DNA of 64,000 nucleotides from Enterocloster clostridioformis (GTDB lineage Bacteria > Bacillota > Clostridia > Lachnospirales > Lachnospiraceae), in contig NZ_JAIWZC010000001.1 of assembly GCF_020297485.1 (NCBI RefSeq), positions 372,001 to 436,000 of the forward strand, in the 5' to 3' direction. Below, piece after piece: positions 37,392 to 45,808 of the stretch. Under the pieces are notes generated by a model that saw only the letters and a list, made by a program, of their open reading frames with translations, ran no database searches and had not been told where the DNA came from. Within the stretch, counting starts at the first letter, position 1. Every line of letters begins with the position of its first letter. The translations under genes were made by a program, and so were the position numbers.

Positions 37392-37721
37392 ATGAATACG
37401 GCAGATCGCAGAGCTGAAATAATAAATATTCTGCTTGTCAGACGTCGCATTACGGCGAAAGAACTGGCAGACGAATTTCATGTTACGGTTCGCACAATAC
37501 AAAATGATATTCAGGCTTTATCTCTTGGTTTTCCAATCTATACGAAACAGGGAGGCGATGGTGGAATTTTTGTTGGAGAGAATTATAAGCCGTATATGAA
37601 TACGCTGACTCCTCTTGAACTGAAAGTTTTACAGGAAATGTATGAACTGGCAGAGGGGATACATAAGAAAGTTTTATTTCAGGTTATCTGCAAGTATGGA
37701 CCGAATAAGCTGGAACTCTAA
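37392..37721 (+). CDS. HTH (DeoR/WYL-like N-terminal) regulator
   Basis: 109 residues from ATG 37392 (AAAGGAGG upstream). The helix-turn-helix is ADRRAEIINILLVRRRITAK followed by ELADEFHVTVRTIQNDI. It matches the short HTH protein found between relaxase and integrase modules of Tn1549-like ICEs. No ligand domain. Likely regulates mobility genes. Confidence 0.8.
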   Translation: MNTADRRAEIINILLVRRRITAKELADEFHVTVRTIQNDIQALSLGFPIYTKQGGDGGIFVGENYKPYMNTLTPLELKVLQEMYELAEGIHKKVLFQVICKYGPNKLEL

Positions 37722-37829
37722 TCTTGTCATTCCGCTAAAGCACATAATTTTTACAACACCGTTTATAGCAGACGGAAGTGTGCTTATGTGCTTTTTGGAC
37801 TGATAAGTCCAGAGTTGATTTTATCCCAA

Positions 37830-38060
37830 ATGCAGGCAGAAGCCTGTGAATGTACCTTGACAATTTCATATACAAATGCGTACAGGACGTGTGGAATATG
37901 TGGAGCCACTATGCGGACACGCCAAGAGATACCTGCTTTCTTTTATAGAGAAGGTTCATACGAAGGAATACTGAAACTTGGTATTGAAGTTAAGGTAAGT
38001 AGCGAGGAATGTCTGGCAAAATGTGTAGCAGTTGCACGGGGCAAAGATACATATTTTTGA
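37830..38060 (+). CDS. small cysteine-containing hypothetical protein
   Basis: 76 residues from ATG 37830 (frame open from 37788; no convincing ribosome site at either). It has a CxC (ECTLTIS) and CGICGA pair that could bind metal. Position between the HTH and DUF6462 genes fits a degenerate accessory gene of this ICE family. Coding status is uncertain. Confidence 0.4.
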   Translation: MQAEACECTLTISYTNAYRTCGICGATMRTRQEIPAFFYREGSYEGILKLGIEVKVSSEECLAKCVAVARGKDTYF

Positions 38061-38243
38061 TAATGATACTTCCGGAGAAATCCGGTCAATTTGGATGACG
38101 GTGCGATACCGATGTGGGCAGAGTAATGAACTGCCACCTGTATGGATTTTTTATTATCTGCTGATGAGAGATAGGAGCATGGGTTCCTGTTTGTCATGGG
38201 CAGATAAATTGCTGCCTATTTTATTAGGAAAGAGGTGATAGTT

Positions 38244-38432
38244 GTGGAGCGAATGAAAAATGGAAAGAGGTTTGTTCGCTACAAAGAGGGAGCAGAAATG
38301 TATAGTATGTGCCAGAGCAAGTTTGAGCAGATGGCAAAGGATGCAAAGGCAATCTATAAGGTAGACAAGCTGGTGCTTGTAAACTGCGATATTTTTGAGG
38401 AATATTTGGAAACTTTTAGAATGTATGTGTGA
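38244..38432 (+). CDS. DUF6462 family protein (excisionase-like)
   Basis: 62 residues; GTG 38244 with AGAGGTG upstream is preferred, ATG 38253 is possible. MKNGKRFVRYKEGAEMYSMC, then QSKFEQMAKDAKAIYKVDKL matches the DUF6462 proteins that precede integrases in clostridial ICEs. The winged-helix-like excisionase fold and a role in directionality are inferred from position. Confidence 0.78.
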   Translation: MERMKNGKRFVRYKEGAEMYSMCQSKFEQMAKDAKAIYKVDKLVLVNCDIFEEYLETFRMYV

Positions 38433-38468
38433 TGATTTTTATTCAAGAGATTTTGCAGTAGAAAACAC

Positions 38469-38496
38469 TTGACTTTTCGTATACGAAAAGTATAAT
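38469..38496 (+). promoter_or_regulatory. promoter with 20-bp palindrome before the RHH-integrase operon
   Basis: TTGACT (38469-38474), 16 bases, TATAAT (38491-38496). The spacer holds the perfect palindrome ACTTTTCGTATACGAAAAGT (38472-38491), which overlaps both boxes. It is probably the operator of the ribbon-helix-helix protein encoded next. Confidence 0.82.
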
Positions 38497-38527
38497 GGTA
38501 TATAGAAGTGATTGGAGGTGCATACAG

Positions 38528-38722
38528 ATGGCTAAAATGGGTAGACCAAAATCTGATGCCCCAAAGCTGAATACATTAAGTGTAAGGGTAACAGATAGCG
38601 AGCTGCAAAAGCTAAAGGAATATGCGGACAGTCACGGAATGACCATAACTCAATTATTGCATACAGGTGTTGATTTATTACTTAGGACACCGGATGCAGA
38701 GGTGCAAAATCTCTTTCCTTGA
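38528..38722 (+). CDS. ribbon-helix-helix (CopG-like) protein
   Basis: 64 residues from ATG 38528 (TTGGAGGTGC upstream). LNTLSVRVTDSELQKLKEYA then DSHGMTITQLLHTGVDLLL is the RHH fold. It probably binds the palindrome in its own promoter and controls the integrase, whose gene follows 14 bases after its stop. Confidence 0.82.
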   Translation: MAKMGRPKSDAPKLNTLSVRVTDSELQKLKEYADSHGMTITQLLHTGVDLLLRTPDAEVQNLFP

Positions 38723-38736
38723 AGAAAGGAGTAGAG

Positions 38737-39975
38737 ATGGCAAAAGCAAGAAAAGACAACAAAGGCAGAGCATTACGGAAGGGGGAATCCCAGAGAACGG
38801 ATAATACATATGTATATACTTACACTGATCCGTTCAAGAAACGCAGATTTGTATATGCCAAAGATTTGCAGACACTAAGACAAAAAGAAGCAGATTTGAT
38901 AAAAAATCAGCTTGATGGATTAGATGTTTATGTAGCTGGTAGTGCGACTTTGAATTTTGTATTTGACAGGTATATGTCAACGAAGTATGACTTACGCAAG
39001 ACAACACGTTCCAATTACAATTATATGTATGACCATTTTGTAAGGGACGGATTTGGACAGAGAAAAATCGGAGAGATAAAGTATTCCGATGTAATGTATT
39101 TTTATTACTATCTGTTGAATGAGAAAGACTTGCAGGCAAATACAGTCGATACGATTCATACGGTGCTTCACCCTACATTTCAGTTGGCAGTGCGTGACGG
39201 AATAATCCGCACAAATCCTTCTGATGGTGTCATGGCAGAAATCAAAAGAAAAGCAGGGAAGAACAAAGGCATTAGACACGCTTTGACGGTAGAGCAGCAG
39301 AGGGCTTTTATGAATTATACCGCAAACAATCCAATCTTTTATCATTGGCATCCATTATTCACAGTTTTATTGGGAACCGGATGCAGAATTGGAGAAGTGA
39401 TTGGTTTAAGGTGGGAAGATTTGGACTTTGAAAACCGTCTTATCAATATCAATCATAGCGTGACCTATTATGCCAGAGAGGGCAGTAAAACACGCAAGTC
39501 AGAATTTGCGGTGTCACTTCCAAAGACAGAAGCGGGTATCCGGACTGTTCCGATGATGGATGCGGTTTACAATGCATTCAAAGAGGAATATGAGGTGCAG
39601 AAAGAAAATGGTTTCAACAGTACCGTGATTGATGGTATGACAGGCTTCATTTTTTGTAACCGCTTCGGTAATATTCATAATCCACAGACTGTTAATCGGA
39701 CGATTAAGAGGATCTTGGAGAACTATAATGCTGAGGAAGTAGTCAATGCCAAAAAGGAGAGACGGCAGCCTGTTATTATCCCACATTTTTCCTGCCACCA
39801 TTTACGGCATACCTTTTGTACGAGGTTCTGCGAAAAGGAAACAAACATAAAAGTCATTCAGGCTGTCATGGGACACGCTAACATCGAAACAACGATGGAT
39901 ATTTATGCGGAGGTCACAGACGCAAAGAAAAAAGAAGCAATTGAAAATTTATCACACAATCTTGATATATTTTAG
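38737..39975 (+). CDS. int: Tn916/Tn1549-class tyrosine integrase
   Basis: 412 residues from ATG 38737 (AAAGGAG upstream). N-terminal arm-binding domain (YVYTYTDPFKKRRFVYAKDL), core-binding SAM-like domain, and catalytic domain with LLGTGCRIGEVIGLRWEDL (first Arg), HHLRHTFCTRFCE (H-xx-R), VMGHANIETTMDIYAEV (H and the Tyr nucleophile). All five conserved residues are present. It integrates and, with excisionase, excises ICE1. Confidence 0.93.
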   Translation: MAKARKDNKGRALRKGESQRTDNTYVYTYTDPFKKRRFVYAKDLQTLRQKEADLIKNQLDGLDVYVAGSATLNFVFDRYMSTKYDLRKTTRSNYNYMYDHFVRDGFGQRKIGEIKYSDVMYFYYYLLNEKDLQANTVDTIHTVLHPTFQLAVRDGIIRTNPSDGVMAEIKRKAGKNKGIRHALTVEQQRAFMNYTANNPIFYHWHPLFTVLLGTGCRIGEVIGLRWEDLDFENRLININHSVTYYAREGSKTRKSEFAVSLPKTEAGIRTVPMMDAVYNAFKEEYEVQKENGFNSTVIDGMTGFIFCNRFGNIHNPQTVNRTIKRILENYNAEEVVNAKKERRQPVIIPHFSCHHLRHTFCTRFCEKETNIKVIQAVMGHANIETTMDIYAEVTDAKKKEAIENLSHNLDIF

Positions 39976-40364
39976 GGAAGAGTCCTTAAAATTGAATGTG
40001 TGAATTACAACTACAAAATCATTGATTTACTACTTAGTTACTACGAATTTTGCTTGCATGGTACTGAATAATACATGATAATACGTTGCAGAGAGTTAGC
40101 AAATACGTGGTAATACTTCATAATAGGGAACAATACCTCTTCTTCTTGGGTATTCCCGACAATGAAAACGCTTGGCAAAGAAAACCAGTAAAATCAAGGG
40201 TTTGCGGTACTTGAACTTGTAAACTACAACAAATTTACAACAATTTTACAACGCATAACAAAGAATAATGAGCGTTAATGAATAGTTGTACTCATAAATC
40301 CAATTCAATATTTTGTACGATAAGGACATTTTTCTAAAAGAAAATTTTAGGGAAGTGTCCTTTT
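39976..40364. other. right end of ICE1: phased repeats, 18-bp direct repeat and terminator
   Basis: No gene. TACAAC occurs three times exactly 11 bases apart (40225, 40236, 40247), and AATAC-type repeats occur at 40066-40120, like integrase arm sites. TTTTAGGGAAG(A/T)GTCCTT is found at 39970-39987, covering the integrase stop, and 40345-40362. The second copy is the right half of a terminator, AAGGACA...TGTCCTT (40322-40362), with inner CTAAAA/TTTTAG. The attachment core should lie in this stretch but cannot be fixed. Confidence 0.55.
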
Positions 40365-40403
40365 GTTATGGTCAAAACAAAATAAGAAATGGAGGAAATG
40401 AAC

Positions 40404-40865
40404 ATGAGTAGTACAGCGTTAGGAGCAGAGAAAGCGATTATTTTTATCAGCAATGCACATGAAAAATTCTACTATGACAAATTGAAAGAGGTCAGGTGTC
40501 AGGACGTATACCACAAAGCACTTGTATATTGTCTTGGCATCAGCGATGACACAAGAAGGAACATTTACAGTATCTATGATTTTAAGACAGGCTGCGTGAA
40601 AACGGAGTGCCTGCATGAAGGCTGGCAGACCAGCGGAAGCGTGAGAGTGGTCAGGATGGCGTTTAACCTTTACTGTAACGGTACGCCGAGTGTCCTTGAC
40701 TATGATGATGCGGAGGAACAGGTGGACGAGTGCAGACGGTACACAGTGGAAGAACTGTTCTGCTGTGCCTATGCGCCCTATTTTTGGCAGGCGGTACAGA
40801 TTCGTTACCCGGAATACGCAACATATAACCATAATCTGTACGCCATGCTTGGAGGACGGGATTGA
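40404..40865 (+). CDS. DUF6075 family protein
   Basis: 153 residues from ATG 40404 (GGAGG at 40391). ISNAHEKFYYDKL, then DVYHKALVYCLGISDDTRRN and EELFCCAYAPYFWQAVQIRYPEY match the DUF6075 proteins found at the left end of clostridial ICEs. Function unknown. The stop overlaps the next start. Confidence 0.8.
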   Translation: MSSTALGAEKAIIFISNAHEKFYYDKLKEVRCQDVYHKALVYCLGISDDTRRNIYSIYDFKTGCVKTECLHEGWQTSGSVRVVRMAFNLYCNGTPSVLDYDDAEEQVDECRRYTVEELFCCAYAPYFWQAVQIRYPEYATYNHNLYAMLGGRD

Positions 40866-41044
40866 TGTTAAAGGTCAGGCTTATGGGAACGAAGAACGAT
40901 ATTAAGTGGTTCGGGAAGATTTTACAGAGGAACCCGAAAATCGAAGTGACGGAGTTTTCCGATATGTTCCCAAACAAAGGGACAAAGAAATATTACCGGA
41001 CTTATGTGGAAGTCAGGAAAAGCAACGTAAAAGAAAACCAGTAG
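40865..41044 (+). CDS. DUF3970 family protein
   Basis: 59 residues; ATG 40865 overlaps the previous TGA. VRLMGTKNDIKWFGKIL and KYYRTYVEVR match the short DUF3970 family, common next to ParA in ICEs. Function unknown. Confidence 0.75.
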   Translation: MLKVRLMGTKNDIKWFGKILQRNPKIEVTEFSDMFPNKGTKKYYRTYVEVRKSNVKENQ

Positions 41045-41062
41045 AAGAAAGGGAGAATTATC

Positions 41063-41848
41063 ATGTGTAAAATAATCGCAATCGCAAACCAGAAAGGCGG
41101 AGTGGGAAAGACTACCACCACAAGCAACTTAGGCATAGGACTTGCAAAACAGGGAAAGAAAGTGCTTCTGATTGATGCGGACGCACAGGGCAGTTTGACA
41201 GCCAGCTTAGGCTTTACGGAGCCGGACAGCCTGGAAGTCACGCTTGCAACCATTATGGGGGATTTAATCAATGACGAGGAAGTAGAGCCGGGGGAAGGCA
41301 TTCTCCACCATGAGGAAGGGATAGACTTAATGCCGGGGAACATTGAGCTTTCCGGGCTGGAGGTTTCCCTTGTGAATGTGATGAGCCGGGAAACGGTGCT
41401 GCGGTCATACATAGAGATTGTCAGGGAGAATTACGATTACATTTTGATTGACTGTATGCCTTCCCTCGGCATGATTACCATAAACGCCTTTGCCTGCGCT
41501 GACAGCATTTTGATACCCGTACAGGCGGCATACCTGCCCGTCAAGGGCTTGCAGCAGCTTATTAAGACGGTGGGCAAGGTAAAGCGGCAGATTAACCCGA
41601 AATTAGAGATTGAGGGGATTCTGCTTACAATGGTGGACAGCCGGACGAACTACGCAAAGGACATCAGCTCCATGCTGAAGGAAGCCTATGGAAGCCGGGT
41701 AAGGATATTTGCCAATGTCATTCCTATTTCCGTCCGGGCGGCGGAGATTTCAGCGGAGGGCGTCAGCATCTACAAGCATGATCCAGAGGGGAAAGTGGCG
41801 TCAGCCTATGATTCCTTGACAAAGGAGGTGCTTGCAGATGGGCAGTAA
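41063..41848 (+). CDS. parA: ParA/Soj-type partition ATPase
   Basis: 261 residues with the deviant Walker A KGGVGKTT (about 11-18), LLIDADAQGS and YILIDCMPSLGM. The usual size. It probably partitions the circular ICE with ParB, or maintains it. Start ATG 41063 behind AAGGGAG. Overlaps parB by 11 bases. Confidence 0.92.
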   Translation: MCKIIAIANQKGGVGKTTTTSNLGIGLAKQGKKVLLIDADAQGSLTASLGFTEPDSLEVTLATIMGDLINDEEVEPGEGILHHEEGIDLMPGNIELSGLEVSLVNVMSRETVLRSYIEIVRENYDYILIDCMPSLGMITINAFACADSILIPVQAAYLPVKGLQQLIKTVGKVKRQINPKLEIEGILLTMVDSRTNYAKDISSMLKEAYGSRVRIFANVIPISVRAAEISAEGVSIYKHDPEGKVASAYDSLTKEVLADGQ

Positions 41849-42743
41849 CACAAAAGCGGGAAGCGCAGTAAAAATCAGGATGGAGAGTTTTGATGACTTG
41901 TTTGGCGGAAATGCCACGCAGGAAAACGGGGCAGAGCAGATTATCAATGCGCCGCTGGCAGAGCTTTATGCGTTCAAAGACCACCCGTTCCGGGTAGAGG
42001 ACGATGAGAAGATGGAGGAAACAACCGAGAGTATCCGCCAGTACGGGGTGCTTGTGCCGGGGATTGCAAGACCGAGGGCGGGCGGCGGCTATGAAATCAT
42101 AGCCGGACACCGCCGCAGGCGTGGCTCGGAGCTTGCCGGAAAGACAGAGATGCCTGTGGTTGTCCGCAACTACACCGATGATGAAGCTACGATTATCATG
42201 GTGGATTCTAATATCCAGAGGGAAGATATTTTACCGAGTGAAAAGGCGAGAGCCTACAAGATGAAATATGAAGCCATGAAGCATCAGGGGAAAAAGTCAG
42301 GCAGAAATACACTGGATGAGGTCGGGGAAGCTGCCGGGGAGAACGCAAAAAAGGTTCAGCGTTATATCTGGCTCTCCCGCCTGTCTGATGAACTCCTTGC
42401 TATGGTGGACGGTAAAAAACTCGGTTTCTCACAGGGCGTTGACATTTCCTTTCTGGCAGAGGAAGCGCAGCAGTGGGTACAGGCAGTCATAGAGGAAAAA
42501 GGCTGTAACGTCAGCATGGCGCAGTCAGCAAAAATCAAGGAATATGGTAAGACAGGGGAGCTTACCCTTGCAATGGTGCGCCTGATACTGACAGAAGAAA
42601 AGCCGAAGGAACGGAAAGTAACACTGAAAGCGGATAAAATCAGCGAATATTTTGCGGAGGACTGCAGCAGTGAGGAAATAGAGGGCATCATCATTCAGCT
42701 TCTGGATGAATGGAGTGCCAGAAATGGAATGAAAAGACAATAG
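41838..42743 (+). CDS. parB: ParB-type partition protein
   Basis: 301 residues from ATG 41838, inside the end of parA. Box GGGYEIIAGHRRRRGSELAG near 77-96, then VDSNIQREDILPSEKARAYK and the HTH region (AKKVQRYIWLSRL). It is the cognate of ParA and more distant from the ParB of the tet(O) element, though both share the NxQRE(D/N)ILPSE motif. Confidence 0.9.
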   Translation: MGSNTKAGSAVKIRMESFDDLFGGNATQENGAEQIINAPLAELYAFKDHPFRVEDDEKMEETTESIRQYGVLVPGIARPRAGGGYEIIAGHRRRRGSELAGKTEMPVVVRNYTDDEATIIMVDSNIQREDILPSEKARAYKMKYEAMKHQGKKSGRNTLDEVGEAAGENAKKVQRYIWLSRLSDELLAMVDGKKLGFSQGVDISFLAEEAQQWVQAVIEEKGCNVSMAQSAKIKEYGKTGELTLAMVRLILTEEKPKERKVTLKADKISEYFAEDCSSEEIEGIIIQLLDEWSARNGMKRQ

Positions 42744-42760
42744 AGGGGAGGTGCATCGGC

Positions 42761-43761
42761 GTGGATGGCGCAATAAAATTCGACTATTATTATGGCATCG
42801 AAGCGGAACAGTTCTCTTTTTACAGAGTGCCGAGGCTGCTGATAAAAGACGCAAGGTTTAAAGAGTTGTCCAGCGATGCAAAGCTCCTTTATGGTCTGAT
42901 GCTTGACAGGCTGGCATTGTCAATCAAGAATGGCTGGCTTGACGAAGAAAACCGGGTGTATATCCATTACACCCTTGATAACATAATGGAGGATTTGGGA
43001 TGCGCAAGGGAGAAATGCGCAAAGGTGATAGCGGAGCTTGACAGCAAAAAAGGCATCGGTCTGATTGAGAAGAAAAGACAGGGGCTAGGCAAGCCGGACA
43101 TTATCTATGTGAAGAATTTTGCGACACTGGATACCGGGAAAGAACCGGGCGGAGAGCCGGAAAAGCCGGATAATGCTGACAGTTCCGCAGAAGTTCGGAA
43201 ACCGAACTTGCGGAAGTTCGGGAATCGAACCCTAATTATAACAATACTAATTATACCGATCTGAGTTATACCAATCCTATCAATCAATCAGATAGTGGAA
43301 CAGAAAAACAAAAAACGGGCAAGCCGGATAATGCTATGATTGATGTGATGGATGAAGCCAGCGCCTACATGGAAATCATTAAGAAAAATATTGAGTATGA
43401 GCATCATATGAAATATGGCGATTGGAGTGAAAAAGGTCTGTATGAGGAACTGTATGAGGTAATGTGCGAGATTGTGTGCGTGAAGCGTAAGACGGTAAAG
43501 GTCAACGGGGAAGATTACCCGTATGAGCTTGTAAAGTCTAAGTTTTTAAAGCTGGACAGCTCCCATTTGGAATATGTCATCGGATGCATGAAGGAAACCA
43601 CAACAAGGATAACCAACATCAGGGCGTACATGGTGACTGCCCTCTACAATGCCCCGAACACCATAAACCATTATTACCAGCAGTTGGTTCAGCATGATAT
43701 GTATGGCGGCGGCTGGGAGGAAAAGGGGATGTTTGAGCGCAAAGCGGAAGGAGATGGATAA
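42761..43761 (+). pseudogene. repA: replication initiator RepA (RepA_N plus DUF6017), frameshifted
   Basis: GTG 42761 (GGGGAGG upstream) opens the N-terminal domain FYRVPRLLIKDARFKELSSD and AKLLYGLMLDRLALSIKNGW. This frame ends at 43264 after about 167 residues. The linker typical of the family (SNPNYNNTNYTDLSYTNPIN) lies in another frame from about 43190 and runs into the C-terminal DUF6017-like part (MIDVMDEASAYMEIIKKNIE...). A one-base change near 43140-43195 would rejoin them. A natural frameshift or sequencing error cannot be told apart here. The C-terminal piece could be translated from ATG 43336. Confidence 0.75.
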
Positions 43762-44424
43762 ATGGAGTCCATGAGGGATATTGACCGGGCAATGGAACGG
43801 GAAATCGCAAAGGGGAGCTGCCCATTGAGGTTTATAAGAATAGAGTTTGGAGATTCCCCTTATCAGGAGATTGCGTCAAGGGAAAAGCTGCTGGAGGTAT
43901 TGTCCTATCTGCTGCGGACAGGCGATTATGGCAGGTTTGCCGGGAAGGGGACAGGGAATAATGTTTACATGGACATTAAGGGCAGGAAGCCGGCTTTTCA
44001 GCGTACCCGTTCTTTTCTTGACCGGAACAGCATATTTTCCGCAATACGCAGGTATGGGAAGAAAATAAAGCCGGATTTTGACGGGCATACTTATCTGGAA
44101 ACGGTGCGGTGTATCTTTGAACTGCCGGAAGGGGAACAGGAAAAATACAGGGTAACATATGACGGGCAGGAAACCTTCGCTTTCCCTATGTCAGATAAAT
44201 ATATCCTCGGACTTTACACGCACTGTATCTCGGCAAGGCGGGCGGCATCGGCGGATATGGATATTCCCGGAGCAGGCTTTTCGGAGAAGGAACAGGGCAT
44301 CGCCAGTCTGGAAGATGTGCGTGACGTATTGTTCCAATGCCTTTTATTTGACACAATAAAATGCGGGGAAGGCGTGTTATACGCTGACCTCTGTACAATC
44401 TACTGTTTAAAAGAGGATAGATAG
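43762..44424 (+). CDS. hypothetical ICE protein
   Basis: 220 residues; ATG 43762 follows the repA stop directly, with AAGGAG upstream. It has two lysine/arginine-rich helices (FAGKGTGNNVYMDIKGRKPA) and no membrane segment. Position after repA is conserved in related ICEs as far as I recall. No function recognised. Confidence 0.65.
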   Translation: MESMRDIDRAMEREIAKGSCPLRFIRIEFGDSPYQEIASREKLLEVLSYLLRTGDYGRFAGKGTGNNVYMDIKGRKPAFQRTRSFLDRNSIFSAIRRYGKKIKPDFDGHTYLETVRCIFELPEGEQEKYRVTYDGQETFAFPMSDKYILGLYTHCISARRAASADMDIPGAGFSEKEQGIASLEDVRDVLFQCLLFDTIKCGEGVLYADLCTIYCLKEDR

Positions 44425-44465
44425 CTTTTGGACTTTTTGTCCAGAAGTAAAATAGGAGGTGCGCT

Positions 44466-44834
44466 ATGGCAGAAAAATTTATTACGGAAGAACAGCGGGC
44501 AAAATGCCGGAAGGTGGCGGAAGCGTTTGCGGAGCTGTATGAGCTGACCGATGTAATGGTGGCGGATGCCGGGAGGTTCGGCTTTGTCCGTCTGCAATGG
44601 TTCAGTGAGGGAGAAGGATTTGATTCGGCAATGGCATTTTCGGACAGCGAGGAACTGTTTGAGGAACTCTGGCGGATATGGTATGAACATGAAGTCTTAA
44701 CGCCAGTGTTGGGTACGCCGCTTGCGGAGCTTGACTATGACGAGATATTCCAGACGCTTTCCAAAGACAGGCAAGAGGAAATACTGGAGAAAAAGAGATA
44801 TTTCATTGCCCTGTGCAAAGACGCTTTCGGTTAA
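44466..44834 (+). CDS. hypothetical acidic protein behind hairpin leader 1
   Basis: 122 residues from ATG 44466 (TAGGAGGTGC). Mostly helical and acidic (FAELYELTDVMVADAGRFGF, ELDYDEIFQTL). No motif recognised. Translation may depend on the hairpin motif 18 bases before the start. Confidence 0.65.
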   Translation: MAEKFITEEQRAKCRKVAEAFAELYELTDVMVADAGRFGFVRLQWFSEGEGFDSAMAFSDSEELFEELWRIWYEHEVLTPVLGTPLAELDYDEIFQTLSKDRQEEILEKKRYFIALCKDAFG

Positions 44835-44909
44835 ATTGTAGATAATCTACAATTCCGGCGATAAATCTGGTAAAATGGCATTAGCCTAAAAATACAGGAG
44901 ATGGTCTGA

Positions 44910-45140
44910 ATGATACCGGAAACAGGGAAAGCAAAGCAGAAGGGCAGGAGCAAAAAAGTATGCCCGAACTGCGGAAGGAAGATGAAACAGCAGTTTATCG
45001 GCTTGCAGCATTGTAAATGCGGCATGAGTTGGAAAAAGGATATAGGATATTTTGAGCGTACCGGGGATATGGTTTTCGCTCTGGAACGGAGGAAAGCAGG
45101 GAAAAAGACAAAGCAGTGTCCGGTGATCCGGTACAGATAA
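44910..45140 (+). CDS. small zinc-ribbon-like protein
   Basis: 76 residues from ATG 44910 (CAGGAGAT). Two knuckles, CPNCGRKM and HCKCGMSW, with many Lys/Arg, suggest a nucleic-acid-binding zinc ribbon. No partner known. A T-rich stretch after it (CCCTTTTTGTG) precedes hairpin leader 2. Confidence 0.65.
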   Translation: MIPETGKAKQKGRSKKVCPNCGRKMKQQFIGLQHCKCGMSWKKDIGYFERTGDMVFALERRKAGKKTKQCPVIRYR

Positions 45141-45257
45141 TTAAATACCAGAAACAGCGTGAGGGCAGTTATAGACCGTAAACAGCGGTTTGTAGCTGCC
45201 CTTTTTGTGTTTATATAACTTTTGGACTTTTTGTCCAGAAGCAGAATGGAGGATGTA

Positions 45258-45683
45258 ATGAAAAAAAGAGAGTTCCAGAAAAAAGCAACAGCGGAGCTAT
45301 TGAAAAGGCTGGCGGCGGTCTGTGCGGAGTTGGGGGAGAATCCCAACATTACAGTATCGTCAAAGTTCCACAGCTCCTATTTTAAGCTGCGGAATGACTA
45401 TAACCTGATGCAGATTTCCGTCAAGCAGACCGGAGAGCTTAGTTACCAGCTTACGGATATGCTTGGCAGCACTGGCGGGAAGCGGATTTACTATGAATAT
45501 CGTGAGAATGATGATTTTACACGCATCATAGAAAAGTTTTGCAGCGATTTTGCAAGGTTTTATAAGGATTTCCTGTTATCCGGCACACTGCATGACTTCT
45601 GTGACATAAAGCTGTCATACGGGGAGGACGCAGGCGCAAGACTGGAAGAATACGAATCCTGTATCCGTTCCGGGTGCTTATAG
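45258..45683 (+). CDS. hypothetical protein behind hairpin leader 2
   Basis: 141 residues from ATG 45258 (GGAGG at 45248; ATG 45246 is in frame but overlaps the ribosome site). Central part YFKLRNDYNLMQISVKQTGE and a C-terminal helical segment; no family recognised. Confidence 0.6.
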   Translation: MKKREFQKKATAELLKRLAAVCAELGENPNITVSSKFHSSYFKLRNDYNLMQISVKQTGELSYQLTDMLGSTGGKRIYYEYRENDDFTRIIEKFCSDFARFYKDFLLSGTLHDFCDIKLSYGEDAGARLEEYESCIRSGCL

Positions 45684-45733
45684 GATAAATACAGCTTTTG
45701 GACTTTTTGTCCAGAAGTGGGAAAGGAGAGCTT

Positions 45734-45772
45734 ATGAAATATTTAATCCACAGGCTGTACGTCCCACCCTGA
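45734..45772 (+). CDS. 12-residue leader peptide with overlapping hairpin
   Basis: ATG 45734 follows hairpin leader 3 and AAAGGAGAG, and encodes MKYLIHRLYVPP before TGA. Its last codons form the left arm of a hairpin, GCTGTACG...CGTACAGC (about 45753-45784), with an inner CCC/GGG pair. The hairpin ends 25 bases before the pcfB start. It could be a leader controlling pcfB-virD4, or a decayed gene. Confidence 0.45.
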   Translation: MKYLIHRLYVPP

Positions 45773-45808
45773 CGGGCGTACAGCAATAAAAAAAGAAGGA
45801 GGAAAACC

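Larger units (their letters stand above)
1..40320 (+). mobile_element. ICE1, right half of a Tn1549-like integrative conjugative element
   Basis: Gene order follows the Tn1549-type family: SNF2 helicase/methylase, ArdC-type protein, cargo, relaxase and MobC on the minus strand, HTH protein, DUF6462, ribbon-helix-helix protein and a Tn916-class tyrosine integrase at the right end. The type IV secretion genes are expected left of the window. The right boundary is not seen directly. It is placed between the integrase stop (39975) and the terminator at 40322, because a typical left-end module of another ICE starts right after it. The element is split by the tet(O) element at 7190-18194. Confidence 0.8.
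44423..45718 (+). repeat. three copies of a 26-bp hairpin leader motif
   Basis: Copies at 44423-44448, 45217-45242 and 45693-45718 read A(G/A)CTTTTGGACTTTTTGTCC followed by AGAAG(T/C). Each can fold as TGGAC-TTTTT-GTCCA. Each lies 10 to 15 bases before the initiation region of a gene (44466, 45258, 45734), just before its ribosome site. They are near identical while the genes behind them are unrelated. Confidence 0.85.
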
